Below, in pieces: positions 16,498 to 27,469 of a stretch of DNA of 64,000 nt (positions are counted from its first letter, which is position 1; each line of letters opens with the position of its first letter). The notes below the pieces were generated by a model. That model was not told where the DNA came from. It saw only the letters and a program-made list of their open reading frames with translations, and ran no database searches. The position numbers and the translations under genes were made by a program. This DNA is from Actinoplanes sp. NBRC 103695 (GTDB lineage Bacteria > Actinomycetota > Actinomycetes > Mycobacteriales > Micromonosporaceae): assembly GCF_030269485.1 (NCBI RefSeq), contig NZ_BSTL01000005.1, forward strand, positions 169,010 to 233,009, written 5' to 3'.

Positions 16498-17430
16498 ATG
16501 CAGCGCTGGCGGGGATACGAAGCGGTGCCGAGCGGCTGGGGTCGTTCGGTGGTGACGATCGGCGTCTTCGACGGCGTGCACCGCGGGCATCAGGCGATCA
16601 TCGGTCACGCCGTGAAGCGGGCACGCGACCTCGGCGTCCAGTCCGTGGTGGTGACCTTCGACCCGCACCCGTCCGAGGTGGTGCGGCCGGGCTCCCACCC
16701 GGCGGTGCTCACCGAGCCGGTCCGCAAGGCCGAGCTGATCGAGCAGATGGGTGTCGACGCGCTCTGCGTGGTGCCGTTCACGTCGGCGTTCTCCCAGCTC
16801 AGCCCCGAGGCGTTCGTGCACGACGTGCTGGTCGAGGCGCTGCACGCGTCGGTCGTGGTGGTCGGCGACAACTTCCGCTTCGGGCACCGGGCGGCCGGGG
16901 ACGTGCCGCTGCTCGCCGCGCTGGGCCGGTCCTTCGGCTTCGGCGTGGAGGAGGCGCCGCTGGTCGCCGAGGACGGTCTGGTCTTCTCGTCCACGTACAT
17001 CCGCAGCTGTGTCGACGCCGGGGACGTCCGGGCCGCGGCGGCCGCGCTGGGCCGGCCGCACCGCCTGGGCGGCGTCGTGGTCCGTGGTGATCAGCGGGGC
17101 CGTGAGCTGGGCTTTCCCACCGCGAACCTGATGTGCCACCGGTACGCGGCGATCCCGGCCGACGGGGTCTACGCCTGCTGGCTGGTGCGCGGCGGGGTGC
17201 ACTCCGGCCGGCAGATGGCCGCGGTCTCGGTCGGCACCAACCCGACCTTCTCCGGGCGCGAGCGACGGGTGGAGGCGTACGTGCTGGATTTCGACGGCGA
17301 CCTCTACGGCGAGCGGGTGTCCCTGGATTTCGTCGAGCACCTGCGGGAACAACGCGCCTACACCGGCATCGAGCCGCTCGTCGCGCAGATCCGCGAGGAC
17401 GTCGAACAGACCCGCGCGTTGCTCAGTTGA
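16498..17430 (+). CDS. ribF: Bifunctional riboflavin kinase/FAD synthetase
   Basis: The 310-residue enzyme phosphorylates riboflavin to FMN and adenylates FMN to FAD. The N-terminal FMN adenylyltransferase domain (about 15-170) has the nucleotidyl-transferase motif GVFDGVHRGHQ and later FVHDVLVEALHAS, then FSSTYIRSCVDAGD. The C-terminal flavokinase domain (about 185-305) has the PTAN motif in GRELGFPTANL and VSVGTNPTF. ATG 16498 is selected; the in-frame TTG two codons earlier is unlikely. It sits upstream of rpsO as in other actinobacteria. Confidence 0.96.
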   Translation: MQRWRGYEAVPSGWGRSVVTIGVFDGVHRGHQAIIGHAVKRARDLGVQSVVVTFDPHPSEVVRPGSHPAVLTEPVRKAELIEQMGVDALCVVPFTSAFSQLSPEAFVHDVLVEALHASVVVVGDNFRFGHRAAGDVPLLAALGRSFGFGVEEAPLVAEDGLVFSSTYIRSCVDAGDVRAAAAALGRPHRLGGVVVRGDQRGRELGFPTANLMCHRYAAIPADGVYACWLVRGGVHSGRQMAAVSVGTNPTFSGRERRVEAYVLDFDGDLYGERVSLDFVEHLREQRAYTGIEPLVAQIREDVEQTRALLS

Positions 17431-17548
17431 GCTGCTGGTAGGGTTGGTGGGAGCTGGGCTCACCAGCGACCGGTCTCGCCTGCCTGCCCGACGCCGCGGG
17501 CCGCGAGAAGATCCGGCTTGAAATCGGCAACACAGAATTACGGAGAAC

Positions 17549-17818
17549 ATGGCGCTCGATCAAGAGACCAAGACCAAGATCATCGATGAGTACAAGGCGC
17601 AGGACGGCGACACCGGGTCGCCCGAGGTGCAGGTCGCGATGCTGACGAAGCGGATCGCCGACCTCACCGAGCACCTGAAGGTTCACAAGCACGACCACCA
17701 CAGCCGCCGTGGGCTGCTGCTGCTGGTCGGCCGCCGGCGCCGCCTGCTCAACTACGTGCAGAAGAAGGACATCGCGCGCTACCGGACGCTGATCGAGCGT
17801 CTCGGCCTGCGCCGATAG
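17549..17818 (+). CDS. rpsO: 30S ribosomal protein S15
   Basis: The 89-residue S15 is a primary 16S rRNA-binding protein in the 30S platform. Diagnostic residues are [20 protein letters not shown], the [12 protein letters not shown] loop that contacts rRNA, and [16 protein letters not shown] 17549 follows an ACGGAGA ribosome-binding site. A terminator-like hairpin follows before pnp, in the standard rpsO-pnp arrangement. Confidence 0.98.
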   Translation: MALDQETKTKIIDEYKAQDGDTGSPEVQVAMLTKRIADLTEHLKVHKHDHHSRRGLLLLVGRRRRLLNYVQKKDIARYRTLIERLGLRR

Positions 17819-17823
17819 CTTCA

Positions 17824-17863
17824 CCGGGGGAGTGACCATCGGTCGCTCCCCCGAGGTTTTTTC
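17824..17863 (+). terminator. Terminator/attenuator between rpsO and pnp
   Basis: A 12-bp stem, GGGGGAGTGACC paired with GGTCGCTCCCCC (one G-T pair), with a 3-base loop is followed by GAGG and a run of six T. It should end most rpsO transcripts. Confidence 0.9.
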
Positions 17864-17914
17864 AGCGACACAGACACCCAACGGACCCGCCGCGGCCGGT
17901 CCTCGGTAGTGGTT

Positions 17915-17987
17915 CCCGAGCCTGCCTCGGGCACTTCGATCGAAGACCGGCGTTGAGAAAAAACACCGTCGGGTCCTTCGACGAAGG
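17915..17987 (+). promoter_or_regulatory. Hairpins in the pnp leader
   Basis: The 138-base rpsO-pnp spacer contains a perfect hairpin CCCGAG-cctgc-CTCGGG (17915-17931). A second inverted repeat, CCTTCG-a-CGAAGG (17975-17987), overlaps the AAGGAG ribosome-binding site of pnp. PNPase mRNAs in other bacteria are autoregulated through leader hairpins cut by RNase III. The same control is an inference here. Confidence 0.5.
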
Positions 17988-18001
17988 AGTTCCACACCAA
18001 C

Positions 18002-20338
18002 ATGCCAGAGCAGAACACCGCTCTCGGGACTGAGTCCCGCACCGCCGTCATCGACAACGGCGCTCTCGGCACCCGCGAGATCACGTTCTACACCGGCCGG
18101 CTCGCCATGCAGGCCGCCGGCTCGGTCATCGTCCAGCTCGGCGAGACCACCGTTCTGTCCGCCACCACGGCGTCCAAGCACCCGAAGGAGCACTTCGACT
18201 TCTTCCCGCTGACGGTGGACGTCGAGGAGCGGATGTACGCCGTCGGCCGGATCCCCGGCTCGTTCTTCCGCCGTGAGGGCCGCCCCAGCGAGGACGCCAT
18301 CCTCACCTGCCGGCTGATCGACCGGCCGCTGCGCCCGTCGTTCACCAAGGGCCTGCGCAACGAGGTCCAGGTCGTCGAGACCATCCTGGCGCTCGACCCG
18401 CAGCACCCGTACGACGTCGTCGCGATGAACGCCGCGTCGATGTCCACCAAGCTCTCCGGCCTGCCGTTCTCCGGCCCGGTCGGCTCGACCCGCGTCGCGC
18501 ACGTCGAGGGTCAGTGGGTCGCCTTCCCGACCCTCGAGGAGCTGGAGCGCGCCACCTTCGACATGGTCGTGGCCGGCCGGGTGACCGCCGACGGCGACGT
18601 CGCGATCATGATGGTCGAGGCCGAGGCCACCCCGCACGCGATCAAGCTGATCCAGGCCGGCGCCACCGCGCCGACCGAGGAGGTCGTGGCCAGCGGCCTG
18701 GAGGCCGCCAAGCCCGCCATCCGCGAGCTGTGCCGCGCGCAGAGCGAGCTGGCCGACATCGCCGCCAAGCCGGTCGCCGAGTTCCCGGTGTTCCTGGACT
18801 ACCAGGACGACGTCTTCGCCGCAGTGACCGAGCTGGTCCGCGACGAGACCGCCGAGGCGCTGAAGATCGCCGGCAAGGCGGAACGCGAGGAGTCCCTCGA
18901 CCTGATCAAGGCGAAGGCCCAGGAGAACCTGGCCGAGCGCTTCGAGGGCCGGGAGAAGGAGATCTCCGCCGCCTTCCGTTCGCTCACCAAGAGCGAGGTC
19001 CGGCAGCGGGTGCTGCGCGAGCAGGTCCGCATCGACGGTCGTGGCCCGCGTGACATCCGCCCGCTGAGCGCCCAGGTCGGCATCCTCCCGCGGGTGCACG
19101 GCTCGGCGCTGTTCGAGCGTGGCGAGACCCAGATCATGGGCGTCAGCACGCTGAACATGCTGCGGCTGGAGCAGGCGCTGGACACCCTGGCGCCGGAGAA
19201 GTCCAAGCGCTACATGCACAACTACAACTTCCCGCCGTACTCGACCGGTGAGACCGGCCGGGTCGGTTCGCCGAAGCGCCGCGAGATCGGGCACGGCGCG
19301 CTGGCCGAGCGGGCCCTGGTGCCCGTGCTGCCGACGCGTGAGGAGTTCCCGTACGCGATCCGTCAGGTCTCCGAGGCCCTCGGCTCGAACGGGTCCACCT
19401 CGATGGGCTCGGTCTGCGCCTCCACCCTGTCGCTGCTGTCCGCCGGTGTGCCGCTGAAGGCGCCGGTCGCGGGCATCGCGATGGGCCTGATCTCGGACGA
19501 GGTCGACGGCAAGACGCAGTACGTCGCGCTGACCGACATCCTGGGCGCCGAGGACGCGTTCGGTGACATGGACTTCAAGGTCGCCGGCACCAGCGAGTTC
19601 GTCACCGCGCTGCAGCTGGACACCAAGCTCGACGGCATCCCGTCGGACGTGCTGGCCGGCGCTCTGCAGCAGGCGCACGACGCCCGCACCACCATCCTCG
19701 AGGTGATGGAGCAGGCGATCAACGCCCCGGCCGAGATGTCGGAGTACGCCCCGCGCGTCACCTCGGTGAAGATCCCGGTCGACAAGATCGGCATGGTGAT
19801 CGGCCCGAAGGGCCAGACGATCAACGCGATCCAGGACGAGACCGGCGCCGACATCTCCATCGAGGACGACGGCACGATCTACGTCGGCGCGACCAACGGC
19901 CCGTCGGCCGAGGCCGCCGTCGAGCGGATCAACGCGATCGCCAACCCGACGCTGCCCAAGATGGGCGACAAGTTCCTCGGCACGGTGGTGAAGACGGCCG
20001 CGTTCGGCGCGTTCATCTCGCTGCTGCCCGGCCGCGACGGCCTGCTGCACATCTCCAAGGTGGGCGACGGCAAGCGGGTCGAGCGGGTCGAGGACTTCCT
20101 CAACGTCGGCGACAAGGTCGAGGTGTCCATCGCGGACATCGACGCCCGCGGCAAGATCTACCTGGACAAGGTCCGGCCCGAGGGCGAAGAGGCGCCCCCG
20201 GTCGCCGCGAACGCCGCGGCTTCGACGGGTGAGTCCCGCCCGCCGCGCGAGGACCGCGGTCCCCGCGGCGACGGTGGTGGCGAGCCCCGCCGACGCCGGC
20301 GTTCCGGTGGTGGCGGCGACCGTGGCCGCGACAGCTGA
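18002..20338 (+). CDS. pnp: Polynucleotide phosphorylase (GPSI)
   Basis: The 778-residue enzyme degrades RNA 3' to 5' using phosphate, and in actinobacteria can also add 3' tails. It has two RNase PH-like domains separated by an alpha-helical domain; [14 protein letters not shown] lies in the first core and [20 protein letters not shown] in the second. A KH domain ([18 protein letters not shown]) and an S1 domain ([20 protein letters not shown]) follow, then a basic, disordered Arg/Gly tail. ATG 18002 has AAGGAG upstream. The M16 protease gene follows after eight bases. Confidence 0.97.
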   Translation: MPEQNTALGTESRTAVIDNGALGTREITFYTGRLAMQAAGSVIVQLGETTVLSATTASKHPKEHFDFFPLTVDVEERMYAVGRIPGSFFRREGRPSEDAILTCRLIDRPLRPSFTKGLRNEVQVVETILALDPQHPYDVVAMNAASMSTKLSGLPFSGPVGSTRVAHVEGQWVAFPTLEELERATFDMVVAGRVTADGDVAIMMVEAEATPHAIKLIQAGATAPTEEVVASGLEAAKPAIRELCRAQSELADIAAKPVAEFPVFLDYQDDVFAAVTELVRDETAEALKIAGKAEREESLDLIKAKAQENLAERFEGREKEISAAFRSLTKSEVRQRVLREQVRIDGRGPRDIRPLSAQVGILPRVHGSALFERGETQIMGVSTLNMLRLEQALDTLAPEKSKRYMHNYNFPPYSTGETGRVGSPKRREIGHGALAERALVPVLPTREEFPYAIRQVSEALGSNGSTSMGSVCASTLSLLSAGVPLKAPVAGIAMGLISDEVDGKTQYVALTDILGAEDAFGDMDFKVAGTSEFVTALQLDTKLDGIPSDVLAGALQQAHDARTTILEVMEQAINAPAEMSEYAPRVTSVKIPVDKIGMVIGPKGQTINAIQDETGADISIEDDGTIYVGATNGPSAEAAVERINAIANPTLPKMGDKFLGTVVKTAAFGAFISLLPGRDGLLHISKVGDGKRVERVEDFLNVGDKVEVSIADIDARGKIYLDKVRPEGEEAPPVAANAAASTGESRPPREDRGPRGDGGGEPRRRRRSGGGGDRGRDS

Positions 20339-20346
20339 CCCACGCA

Positions 20347-21677
20347 ATGACAGCAAGTGACCGCGGGCCGGCCGGCAGGCCGGCCCGCGCTCTTACCCAG
20401 ACCCTGCAGGACGGCGTCCGCCGCACGGTCCTGCCCAGCGGCCTGCGCATCGTCACCGAGAGCATCCCGACCACCCGCAGCGCCTCCATCGGCGTCTGGG
20501 TGAACGTGGGTTCCCGCGACGAGACCGCCACCATGTCCGGCGCCTCGCACTTCCTCGAGCACCTGCTCTTCAAGGGCACCGAGAAGCGCACCGCCCTGGA
20601 CATCTCGGCGGACATCGAGGCGGTCGGCGGCGAGACCAACGCCTTCACCACCAAGGAATACACCTGCTTCTACGCACGTGTGCTGGACGCCGACCTGCCG
20701 CTCGCCGTCGACGTGCTGTGCGACGCGGTGGCCTCCTCGGTGCTCGACCCGGCCGACGTGGAGGTCGAGCGTGGCGTGATCCTCGAGGAGATCGCCATGC
20801 ACGAGGACGAGCCCGGCGACGAGGTGCACGACGTCTTCACCGAGACGGTCTTCGGGGCGGGCAGCCCGCTCGGCCGGTTGATCTCCGGCACCGAGGCGAC
20901 GATCGCACCGATGACGCGTACGCAGATCAACAGTTTCTACCGCAAGCGCTACCTCGCGCCGCGCATCGTGATCGCCGCCGCCGGCAACCTCGACCACGCG
21001 GCCGTCGTCCGGCTGGTCCGCAAGGCCCTGGCCGGCACGGCCCTGGACACCCCGGCCGCCCCGCCGGAACGCGGTCGCAACGCGGCGCGCCGGGTCAGGA
21101 CCCTGCCGCCGCAGACGGTGGTCCGCACCCGCGACACTGAGCAGGCGCACCTGGTGCTCGGCGGCGTCGGCATCGGCCGGCTCGACCAGCGGCGGTTCTC
21201 GCTGGGCGTGCTCAACAACGTGCTCGGCGGCGGCATGTCCAGCCGGCTCTTCCAGGAGATCCGGGAGAAGCGCGGGCTGGCGTACTCGGTCTACTCGTAC
21301 GACACGCAGTACGCGGACGCCGGTGTCTTCGGCGTCTACGCCGGGTGCGCGCCCGGCAAGGTCGACGAGGTGCTCGACCTGACCCGCGCGGAGCTCGCCG
21401 CGGTCGCCGCGAAGGGCGTCACCGCCGAGGAGATGGCCCGGGGCAAGGGCATGGTCAAGGGCGCGTACGTGCTGGGCCTGGAGGACACCGGCTCGCGGAT
21501 GAGCCGGATCGCCAAGTCCGAGCTGCTCTACGACGACCTGATGTCGGTCGACGAGTTGCTCGCCCGGGTCGACGCGGTCACCCTCGACGACGTCAACAGT
21601 GTCGCCGCCGAGGTGCTCGCCCAGCCGATGTCGCTGGCCGTGGTCGGTCCGTTCGAGGCGGGTGCCTTCGACCGGCG

Positions 21678-21681
<4 letters not shown>
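20347..21681 (+). CDS. M16 family zinc peptidase (PepR-like)
   Basis: The 444-residue peptidase has the inverted zinc motif HXXEH as HFLEH within MSGASHFLEHLLFKGT, with the distal Glu in the segment EVERGVILEEIAMHED. The second half contains the R/Y-type motif RLFQEIREKRGLAYSVYSY. The family is related to mitochondrial processing peptidase and the mycobacterial PepR beside pnp. It has no signal peptide, so it is cytoplasmic. The stop overlaps the next gene's ATG in an ATGA arrangement. Confidence 0.94.
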
Positions 21682-23388
<1,707 letters not shown>

Positions 23389-23477
23389 CGAGCGTGACCG
23401 CTTCCTGGTTACGTGCTCGTCGGGCATCCGCCACTCCGCGGGCCGCCGGCACTTCCACGGCCTAGCCTTCGGCCACC

Positions 23478-24239
23478 ATGGACTTCCATCGCTACCTCCG
23501 GTTTCTGATCAAGTACGCCTTCCCCGTGATCATCCTGGGGTTGTTGTCGGTCTACCTGTACGCCGCGTTCTTCAAGCGGGAGCTCGGCCTCGTCAGGTAC
23601 GACAGGGAGTTCACCGCCGCCACCCTGTTCTGCCTCGTCACGCTGGGCCTCAACCAGGTGTACGACCTGGCGCACAACCGGCAGCGCCTCGACCAGGCGG
23701 AACGCCACCTGGCCCTGCTCGCCGCCGCGGCCGCCCCGGCCCCGGTCGAGGCGAGCACCTACACCGGCGACGAGGTCTACGAGGCCACCCGGAAGGCGAT
23801 CGCCGAGGCGCGGAAGCGTGTGTGGGTGACCTGGCTGCGCGACGAGGGCCCGGATCAGCGCAAGGCCACCGCGAAGCATTTCGAGGCGTGCCGGAAGTGG
23901 GCGCGGCAGGGCGACCGCAGCTTCCGGCGCATCGTCCTGCACAGCGAGCGGCCGGAGATGACCGAGTTCTACCGCACCGAGCTCGCCGAGGTCGCCCAGG
24001 CGGCCCAGGACGGCTACCGCTACCAGGTGAAACTGCTGCGCGGCTCGGTGCATGCGACCGAGGTGTTCAGCGTCGGCATCTACGACGACGTGGTGTTCTT
24101 CAGCCACCGCGGGGTCCAGGACAAGGCGATCGGGGTCAGCGTCCGTTGCCCGGAGCTCGCCGCGAACATGCGGGCCTACTACGAACGGCTGTGGTTCCTG
24201 CCGTCCGCATGCGACATCGGGGACGTCTTCACGGCGTGA
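23478..24239 (+). CDS. Two-helix membrane protein with a PLD-like cytosolic domain, unknown
   Basis: The 253-residue protein starts with two hydrophobic helices (about 12-32 and 45-62) separated by a short charged loop. A helical stretch follows (HNRQRLDQAERHLALL) and then a soluble domain from about 85 to the end. The soluble part has VWVTWLRDEG, RRIVLHSERPEMTEFY, VFSVGIYDDVVFFSHRG and ends with AYYERLWFLPSA. That layout resembles the PLD-like sensory domains fused to regulators, but no HKD motif is visible, so I would not claim catalysis. A TAGCCT box lies nine bases before the ATG. It overlaps the convergent phosphotransferase by 11 bp. Confidence 0.7.
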   Translation: MDFHRYLRFLIKYAFPVIILGLLSVYLYAAFFKRELGLVRYDREFTAATLFCLVTLGLNQVYDLAHNRQRLDQAERHLALLAAAAAPAPVEASTYTGDEVYEATRKAIAEARKRVWVTWLRDEGPDQRKATAKHFEACRKWARQGDRSFRRIVLHSERPEMTEFYRTELAEVAQAAQDGYRYQVKLLRGSVHATEVFSVGIYDDVVFFSHRGVQDKAIGVSVRCPELAANMRAYYERLWFLPSACDIGDVFTA

Positions 24240-25029
24240 ACACGTCGCGGTGCTCGTCGGTCCATCGGACCCGGCCGGCCCAGTCGGCGTAGACCTCCGG
24301 GCCGTAGGACGCCTGCGGCTCGAGGCCCTCGGCGGCCAGGGCGGTGGAGCGGGCGATGACCTCCCGCTGTTGCAGGCGTACGGCGTCGTAGAGGCCGTCC
24401 GTCGACGTCAGGCCGTAGGCGGTGGCGAAGGTTTCCAGGCGGGCGCGGCGGTCCGGCGGTGCGGGGTAGCGCAGCCAGCGGGTGCACTCCTCGTCGGAGC
24501 GGAACGGCGCGACGTACTCCAGCGCATAGGCCACGTCGTGCAGGGGCGGTTTCGGCCAGGCGTAGTCCCAGTCGAGGATGCCGACCGGGGTGGTGCCGTG
24601 CCAGACCAGGTTCCACGGCCCGAAGTCGCCGTGGCAGATGATCTCGCCGGCGGCGGGCGCCTCGCCGGCGCCGGCCCACGCGGTCGCGGGTCGATGGCCG
24701 GCGATCGCCCGGTGGTACTCGCGCAGCAGCCGCGCCATCGCGGTCAGGCCCGCCTCGGGAACCACCCGTGACCAGGCTTCCGGCCCCGAATCCCCGGCGA
24801 GGTAGGTGAGCACCTCGCGCCCCTGCTCGTCGATCCCGAGGAATCGCGGAGAGTACGGGAACCCGACGTCCTCCAGGTGCCGCAGCAGCTCGTGCACGCT
24901 GCCGGACCACGGATGCAGCGGCCGCCGCACGGTGTCCCCGACCCGCTCCACCCGCCGATGCGGATCGTCCTGCAACACCTCATCCACGGCGAGTGACCCT
25001 ACTGCCGTTGGTTTGTCGGGAGTAACCAT
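24229..25029 (-). CDS. Aminoglycoside phosphotransferase-like (APH) kinase
   Basis: The 266-residue protein has the APH/choline-kinase fold: catalytic loop ICHGDFGPWNLVW (D and N of the HxDxxxxN type) and metal-binding loop GILDWDYAW, followed by LHDVAYALEYV. The N-terminal lobe contains the short strands RRPLHPWSGSVHELLRHLE. Close relatives are widespread hypothetical phosphotransferases in actinobacteria, many with unknown small-molecule substrates. Drug resistance cannot be inferred from the fold alone. The ATG at 25029 is a reasonable start, with no strong ribosome-binding site. Confidence 0.82.
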   Translation of the reverse strand: MVTPDKPTAVGSLAVDEVLQDDPHRRVERVGDTVRRPLHPWSGSVHELLRHLEDVGFPYSPRFLGIDEQGREVLTYLAGDSGPEAWSRVVPEAGLTAMARLLREYHRAIAGHRPATAWAGAGEAPAAGEIICHGDFGPWNLVWHGTTPVGILDWDYAWPKPPLHDVAYALEYVAPFRSDEECTRWLRYPAPPDRRARLETFATAYGLTSTDGLYDAVRLQQREVIARSTALAAEGLEPQASYGPEVYADWAGRVRWTDEHRDVFTP

Positions 25030-25118
25030 TTACTCACGTGGAGCGAAGCGACCCTCGGCGTGAGCGACGGTCTGTACCACCCACCCGCTACGACCTCGAA
25101 TTCGATCTTGATTTTGGG

Positions 25119-25679
25119 TCAGGCTTCGAGCGAGACGTGCAGGCGAATTTGGGGGACGAGCATGTCGTCGACGTCCAGGGCGCGGCCTGCGCCGTCGGGC
25201 TCCCAGCCGGTCGTGGTGAGGAACTTGCGCATCGCCGCGTCGGCCTCGTAGGTCCAGGCGACCGCGGCCTTGAAGCCGTCCTCTTTCCACAGGTCGACCG
25301 TCGCGGCGAGCAGGCGGCTGCCGTGGCCGCGCCGGCCCCAGCGCGGCTCGACCAGGATGTCGGTGATCGCGGCCACGTCGTCGCCGAGCGGCGGCTCCTC
25401 GGGAGCCAGCGCCTGCTCGTCGGCGGGGCCGGCCGCGGCGAAACCGACCGTGCTGGACGCCGACTCGCCCTGCTCGACGGCGACCAGGACGCGGTGCCGG
25501 GGCGACGGCGAGGACTCGATGGCCTCGGTCCAGCCGCGCGTCAGATAGCCCTCGTCCAGGCTGGCCAGGACGTGCGCGGGGAACATCCGGCGGTACGCCG
25601 TCCGCCACGTGGCGAGCTGGATGCGAGCGATTTCCGCCGCGTCCGACGGGCGTGCGGGACGGACGAAGCCGAGTGCCAT
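25119..25679 (-). CDS. GNAT family N-acetyltransferase
   Basis: The 186-residue protein has N-terminal VRPARPSDAAEIARIQLATW and the acetyl-CoA-binding motif A as ILVEPRWGRRGHGSRLLAA (Q/RxxGxG/A type), then FLTTTGWEPDG. The substrate is unknown. A -10-like TAGGCT (complement of 25686-25691) ends six bases before the ATG and lies inside the end of the neighbouring GNAT gene, so it can be transcribed as a leaderless unit. The two tandem GNAT genes look like an old duplication. Confidence 0.85.
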   Translation of the reverse strand: MALGFVRPARPSDAAEIARIQLATWRTAYRRMFPAHVLASLDEGYLTRGWTEAIESSPSPRHRVLVAVEQGESASSTVGFAAAGPADEQALAPEEPPLGDDVAAITDILVEPRWGRRGHGSRLLAATVDLWKEDGFKAAVAWTYEADAAMRKFLTTTGWEPDGAGRALDVDDMLVPQIRLHVSLEA

Positions 25680-25688
25680 CCCGCGAGC

Positions 25689-26192
25689 CTACAGCCGTAT
25701 CTCGTAGCGGATCTCGGGCAGGCGGGCCGTGCTGCCGTGCGGCGTGTAGTACTCCCGCGTGCCGTCGGGCCGCATGCCCATCCGCTCGTAGAAGGCGCGG
25801 GCGCCCGGGTTCTCCTCGAAGACCCACAGCGTCATGGTCGGAAACCCGTGCTCGCGGAGGTGGCCGACCGAGGCCTCGAACAGCCGGGCGCCGGCGCCGC
25901 CGCGCCAGTGTGCGGGGTGGACGTAGATGGCGTAGAGCTCGCCCCCGTCGCCGTCGCGGCGCGGGCCGGCGTTGGCGAAACCGATGACGGCGCCGTCCTC
26001 GACGGCCACGAAGGTCGCCGCGTCCGGCAGCCGGGGCCGGTCGCGGCGCTTGGCGGCGAAGACGGCGGGGTCCAGGCCGTCAAGGGTCTCGGCAGGCACG
26101 ATTCCGGCGTACGCGACCTGCCAGGTGCGTACGTGCAGTGCGGCGACCTCGTCGATGTCCGAGTCGGTGATCGTGCGAACGGTGAGCGGCAC
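25689..26192 (-). CDS. GNAT family N-acetyltransferase
   Basis: The 167-residue protein begins VPLTVRTITDSDIDEVAALH. Motif A is YVHPAHWRGGAGARLFEASV and it ends with FYERMGMRPDGTREYYTP, the usual GNAT motif B region. The substrate is unknown. GTG 26192 is chosen because an upstream extension would run under the divergent glycosylase gene, and because CAGAAT (complement of 26199-26204) ends six bases before it. It is nine bases from the previous GNAT gene and probably shares its transcript. Confidence 0.85.
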   Translation of the reverse strand: MPLTVRTITDSDIDEVAALHVRTWQVAYAGIVPAETLDGLDPAVFAAKRRDRPRLPDAATFVAVEDGAVIGFANAGPRRDGDGGELYAIYVHPAHWRGGAGARLFEASVGHLREHGFPTMTLWVFEENPGARAFYERMGMRPDGTREYYTPHGSTARLPEIRYEIRL

Positions 26193-26218
26193 GGATCGAT
26201 TCTGTCGTACCCGGGAAC

Positions 26219-26224
26219 TAGATT
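26219..26224 (+). promoter_or_regulatory. -10 box for leaderless YcaQ-like gene
   Basis: TAGATT ends seven bases before GTG 26232. There is no Shine-Dalgarno (the intervening bases are TTCCTCC), so the mRNA is probably leaderless. Confidence 0.45.
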
Positions 26225-26231
26225 TTCCTCC

Positions 26232-27464
26232 GTGACCATCCCCGACACCTTGAGCGTGGCGCAGGCCCGCCGGATCACGCTGGCCGCGCAGGGCTTCGCC
26301 GACCCCAAGCCGGGTGGCGCCACCGACATGCGCCACCTGCGGCGGGTGCTGCGCCGGCTGCACCTGATCCAGATGGACTCGGTCAACGTGCTGCAGCGCG
26401 CCCACTTCATGCCTCTCTATTCGCGGCTGGGCCCCTACCCGGTGGAGCTGATCGAGCGCGCGGCCTACCGGCGCCCGCGCGAGCTGTTCGAGTTCTGGGG
26501 CCACGAGGCGTCGCTGATCACGACCGACCTGCAGCCGCTGTTCCGCTGGCGGATGGCGCGGGCACAGGACTTCGCCTGGGGCAACATGACCCGCATCGCC
26601 CGGGAGCAGCCCGAGCTGGTGGCCTGGGTGCTCGACGAGGTGCGCGACCGGGGGCCGATCACGGCGGCCGAGATCGAGCACGACGCGCCCCGGCGCAAGG
26701 ACCACTGGGGGTGGAACTGGTCGGTGGTCAAGCAGGCGCTGGAGTGGCTGTTCTACTCCGGCCAGGTGACGGCGTCGGAGCGGACGACCTCGTTCGCCCG
26801 GCGCTACGACCTGACCGAACGGGTGCTGCCCCGCGACGTGCTGGAGGCGCCGACCCCGGCGTACGAGGACGCGATCCGGGCGCTGGCGCAGCTGTCCGCG
26901 CGGGCGCTGGGCGTGGCGGCCGAGGGTGAGCTGCGTGACTATTTCCGGCTGCCGGTGGCGGGGTTCAAGCAGGCGGTGGCCGAGCTCGTGGAGGACGGGG
27001 TGCTCCGCCCGGTGACCGTGCGGGGCTGGAAACAGCCGGCCTACCTGCACGCCGAGGCGCGGCTGCCGCGGTGGGTGCGCGCCGCCACGCTGGTCAGCCC
27101 GTTCGATCCGCTGATCTGGGAGCGGGCGCGCACCGAGCGGCTGTTCGACATGTCCTACCGGATCGAGATCTACGTGCCGGCGGCGCTGCGGACCTACGGC
27201 TACTACGTTCTGCCGTTCCTGCTGGGCGATCGGTTCGCGGCCCGGGTCGACCTCAAGGCCGACCGCAAGGCGGGCGTGCTGCAGATCCCGGCGGCCTGGA
27301 TCGAGCCGGCCGCCGACCAGGAGGAGACGGCCGTCGCACTGGCCGCTGAGCTGCGCAGGCTGGCCGGTTGGCTGGGTCTGACGGAGGTCGCGCCGCCCGA
27401 GCGCGGCGACCTCGTGGGGCCGCTGGCGGCGGCGCTGGCGAGCGGCCCTGCCGGTGTACCGTGA
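26232..27464 (+). CDS. AlkX/YcaQ-type DNA glycosylase (HTH_42 winged-helix family)
   Basis: The 410-residue protein belongs to the HTH_42/DUF1006 family, to which E. coli YcaQ (AlkX) and Streptomyces AlkZ belong. These unhook DNA interstrand crosslinks and remove alkylated bases. The catalytic-loop motif is Q47-M48-D49 in LHLIQMDSVNVLQRAHF, the QxD form of the AlkX branch rather than the QxQ of AlkZ. Other landmarks are EFWGHEASLI, WGWNWSVVKQALEWLFYSG and SPFDPLIWERARTERLF. The protein should act in the cytoplasm on damaged DNA. It diverges from the tandem GNAT genes. Confidence 0.85.
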   Translation: MTIPDTLSVAQARRITLAAQGFADPKPGGATDMRHLRRVLRRLHLIQMDSVNVLQRAHFMPLYSRLGPYPVELIERAAYRRPRELFEFWGHEASLITTDLQPLFRWRMARAQDFAWGNMTRIAREQPELVAWVLDEVRDRGPITAAEIEHDAPRRKDHWGWNWSVVKQALEWLFYSGQVTASERTTSFARRYDLTERVLPRDVLEAPTPAYEDAIRALAQLSARALGVAAEGELRDYFRLPVAGFKQAVAELVEDGVLRPVTVRGWKQPAYLHAEARLPRWVRAATLVSPFDPLIWERARTERLFDMSYRIEIYVPAALRTYGYYVLPFLLGDRFAARVDLKADRKAGVLQIPAAWIEPAADQEETAVALAAELRRLAGWLGLTEVAPPERGDLVGPLAAALASGPAGVP

Positions 27465-27469
27465 CGGCC

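Noticed and set aside
17423..20356. Reverse-strand frame of 977 codons under pnp
   Set aside because: It lies opposite the whole PNPase gene and rpsO and shows antisense-type composition only.
24229..25029. Antibiotic-resistance gene (aminoglycoside phosphotransferase)
   Set aside because: The APH fold is shared by many kinases of other small molecules; nothing here shows drug specificity, so only the fold is claimed.
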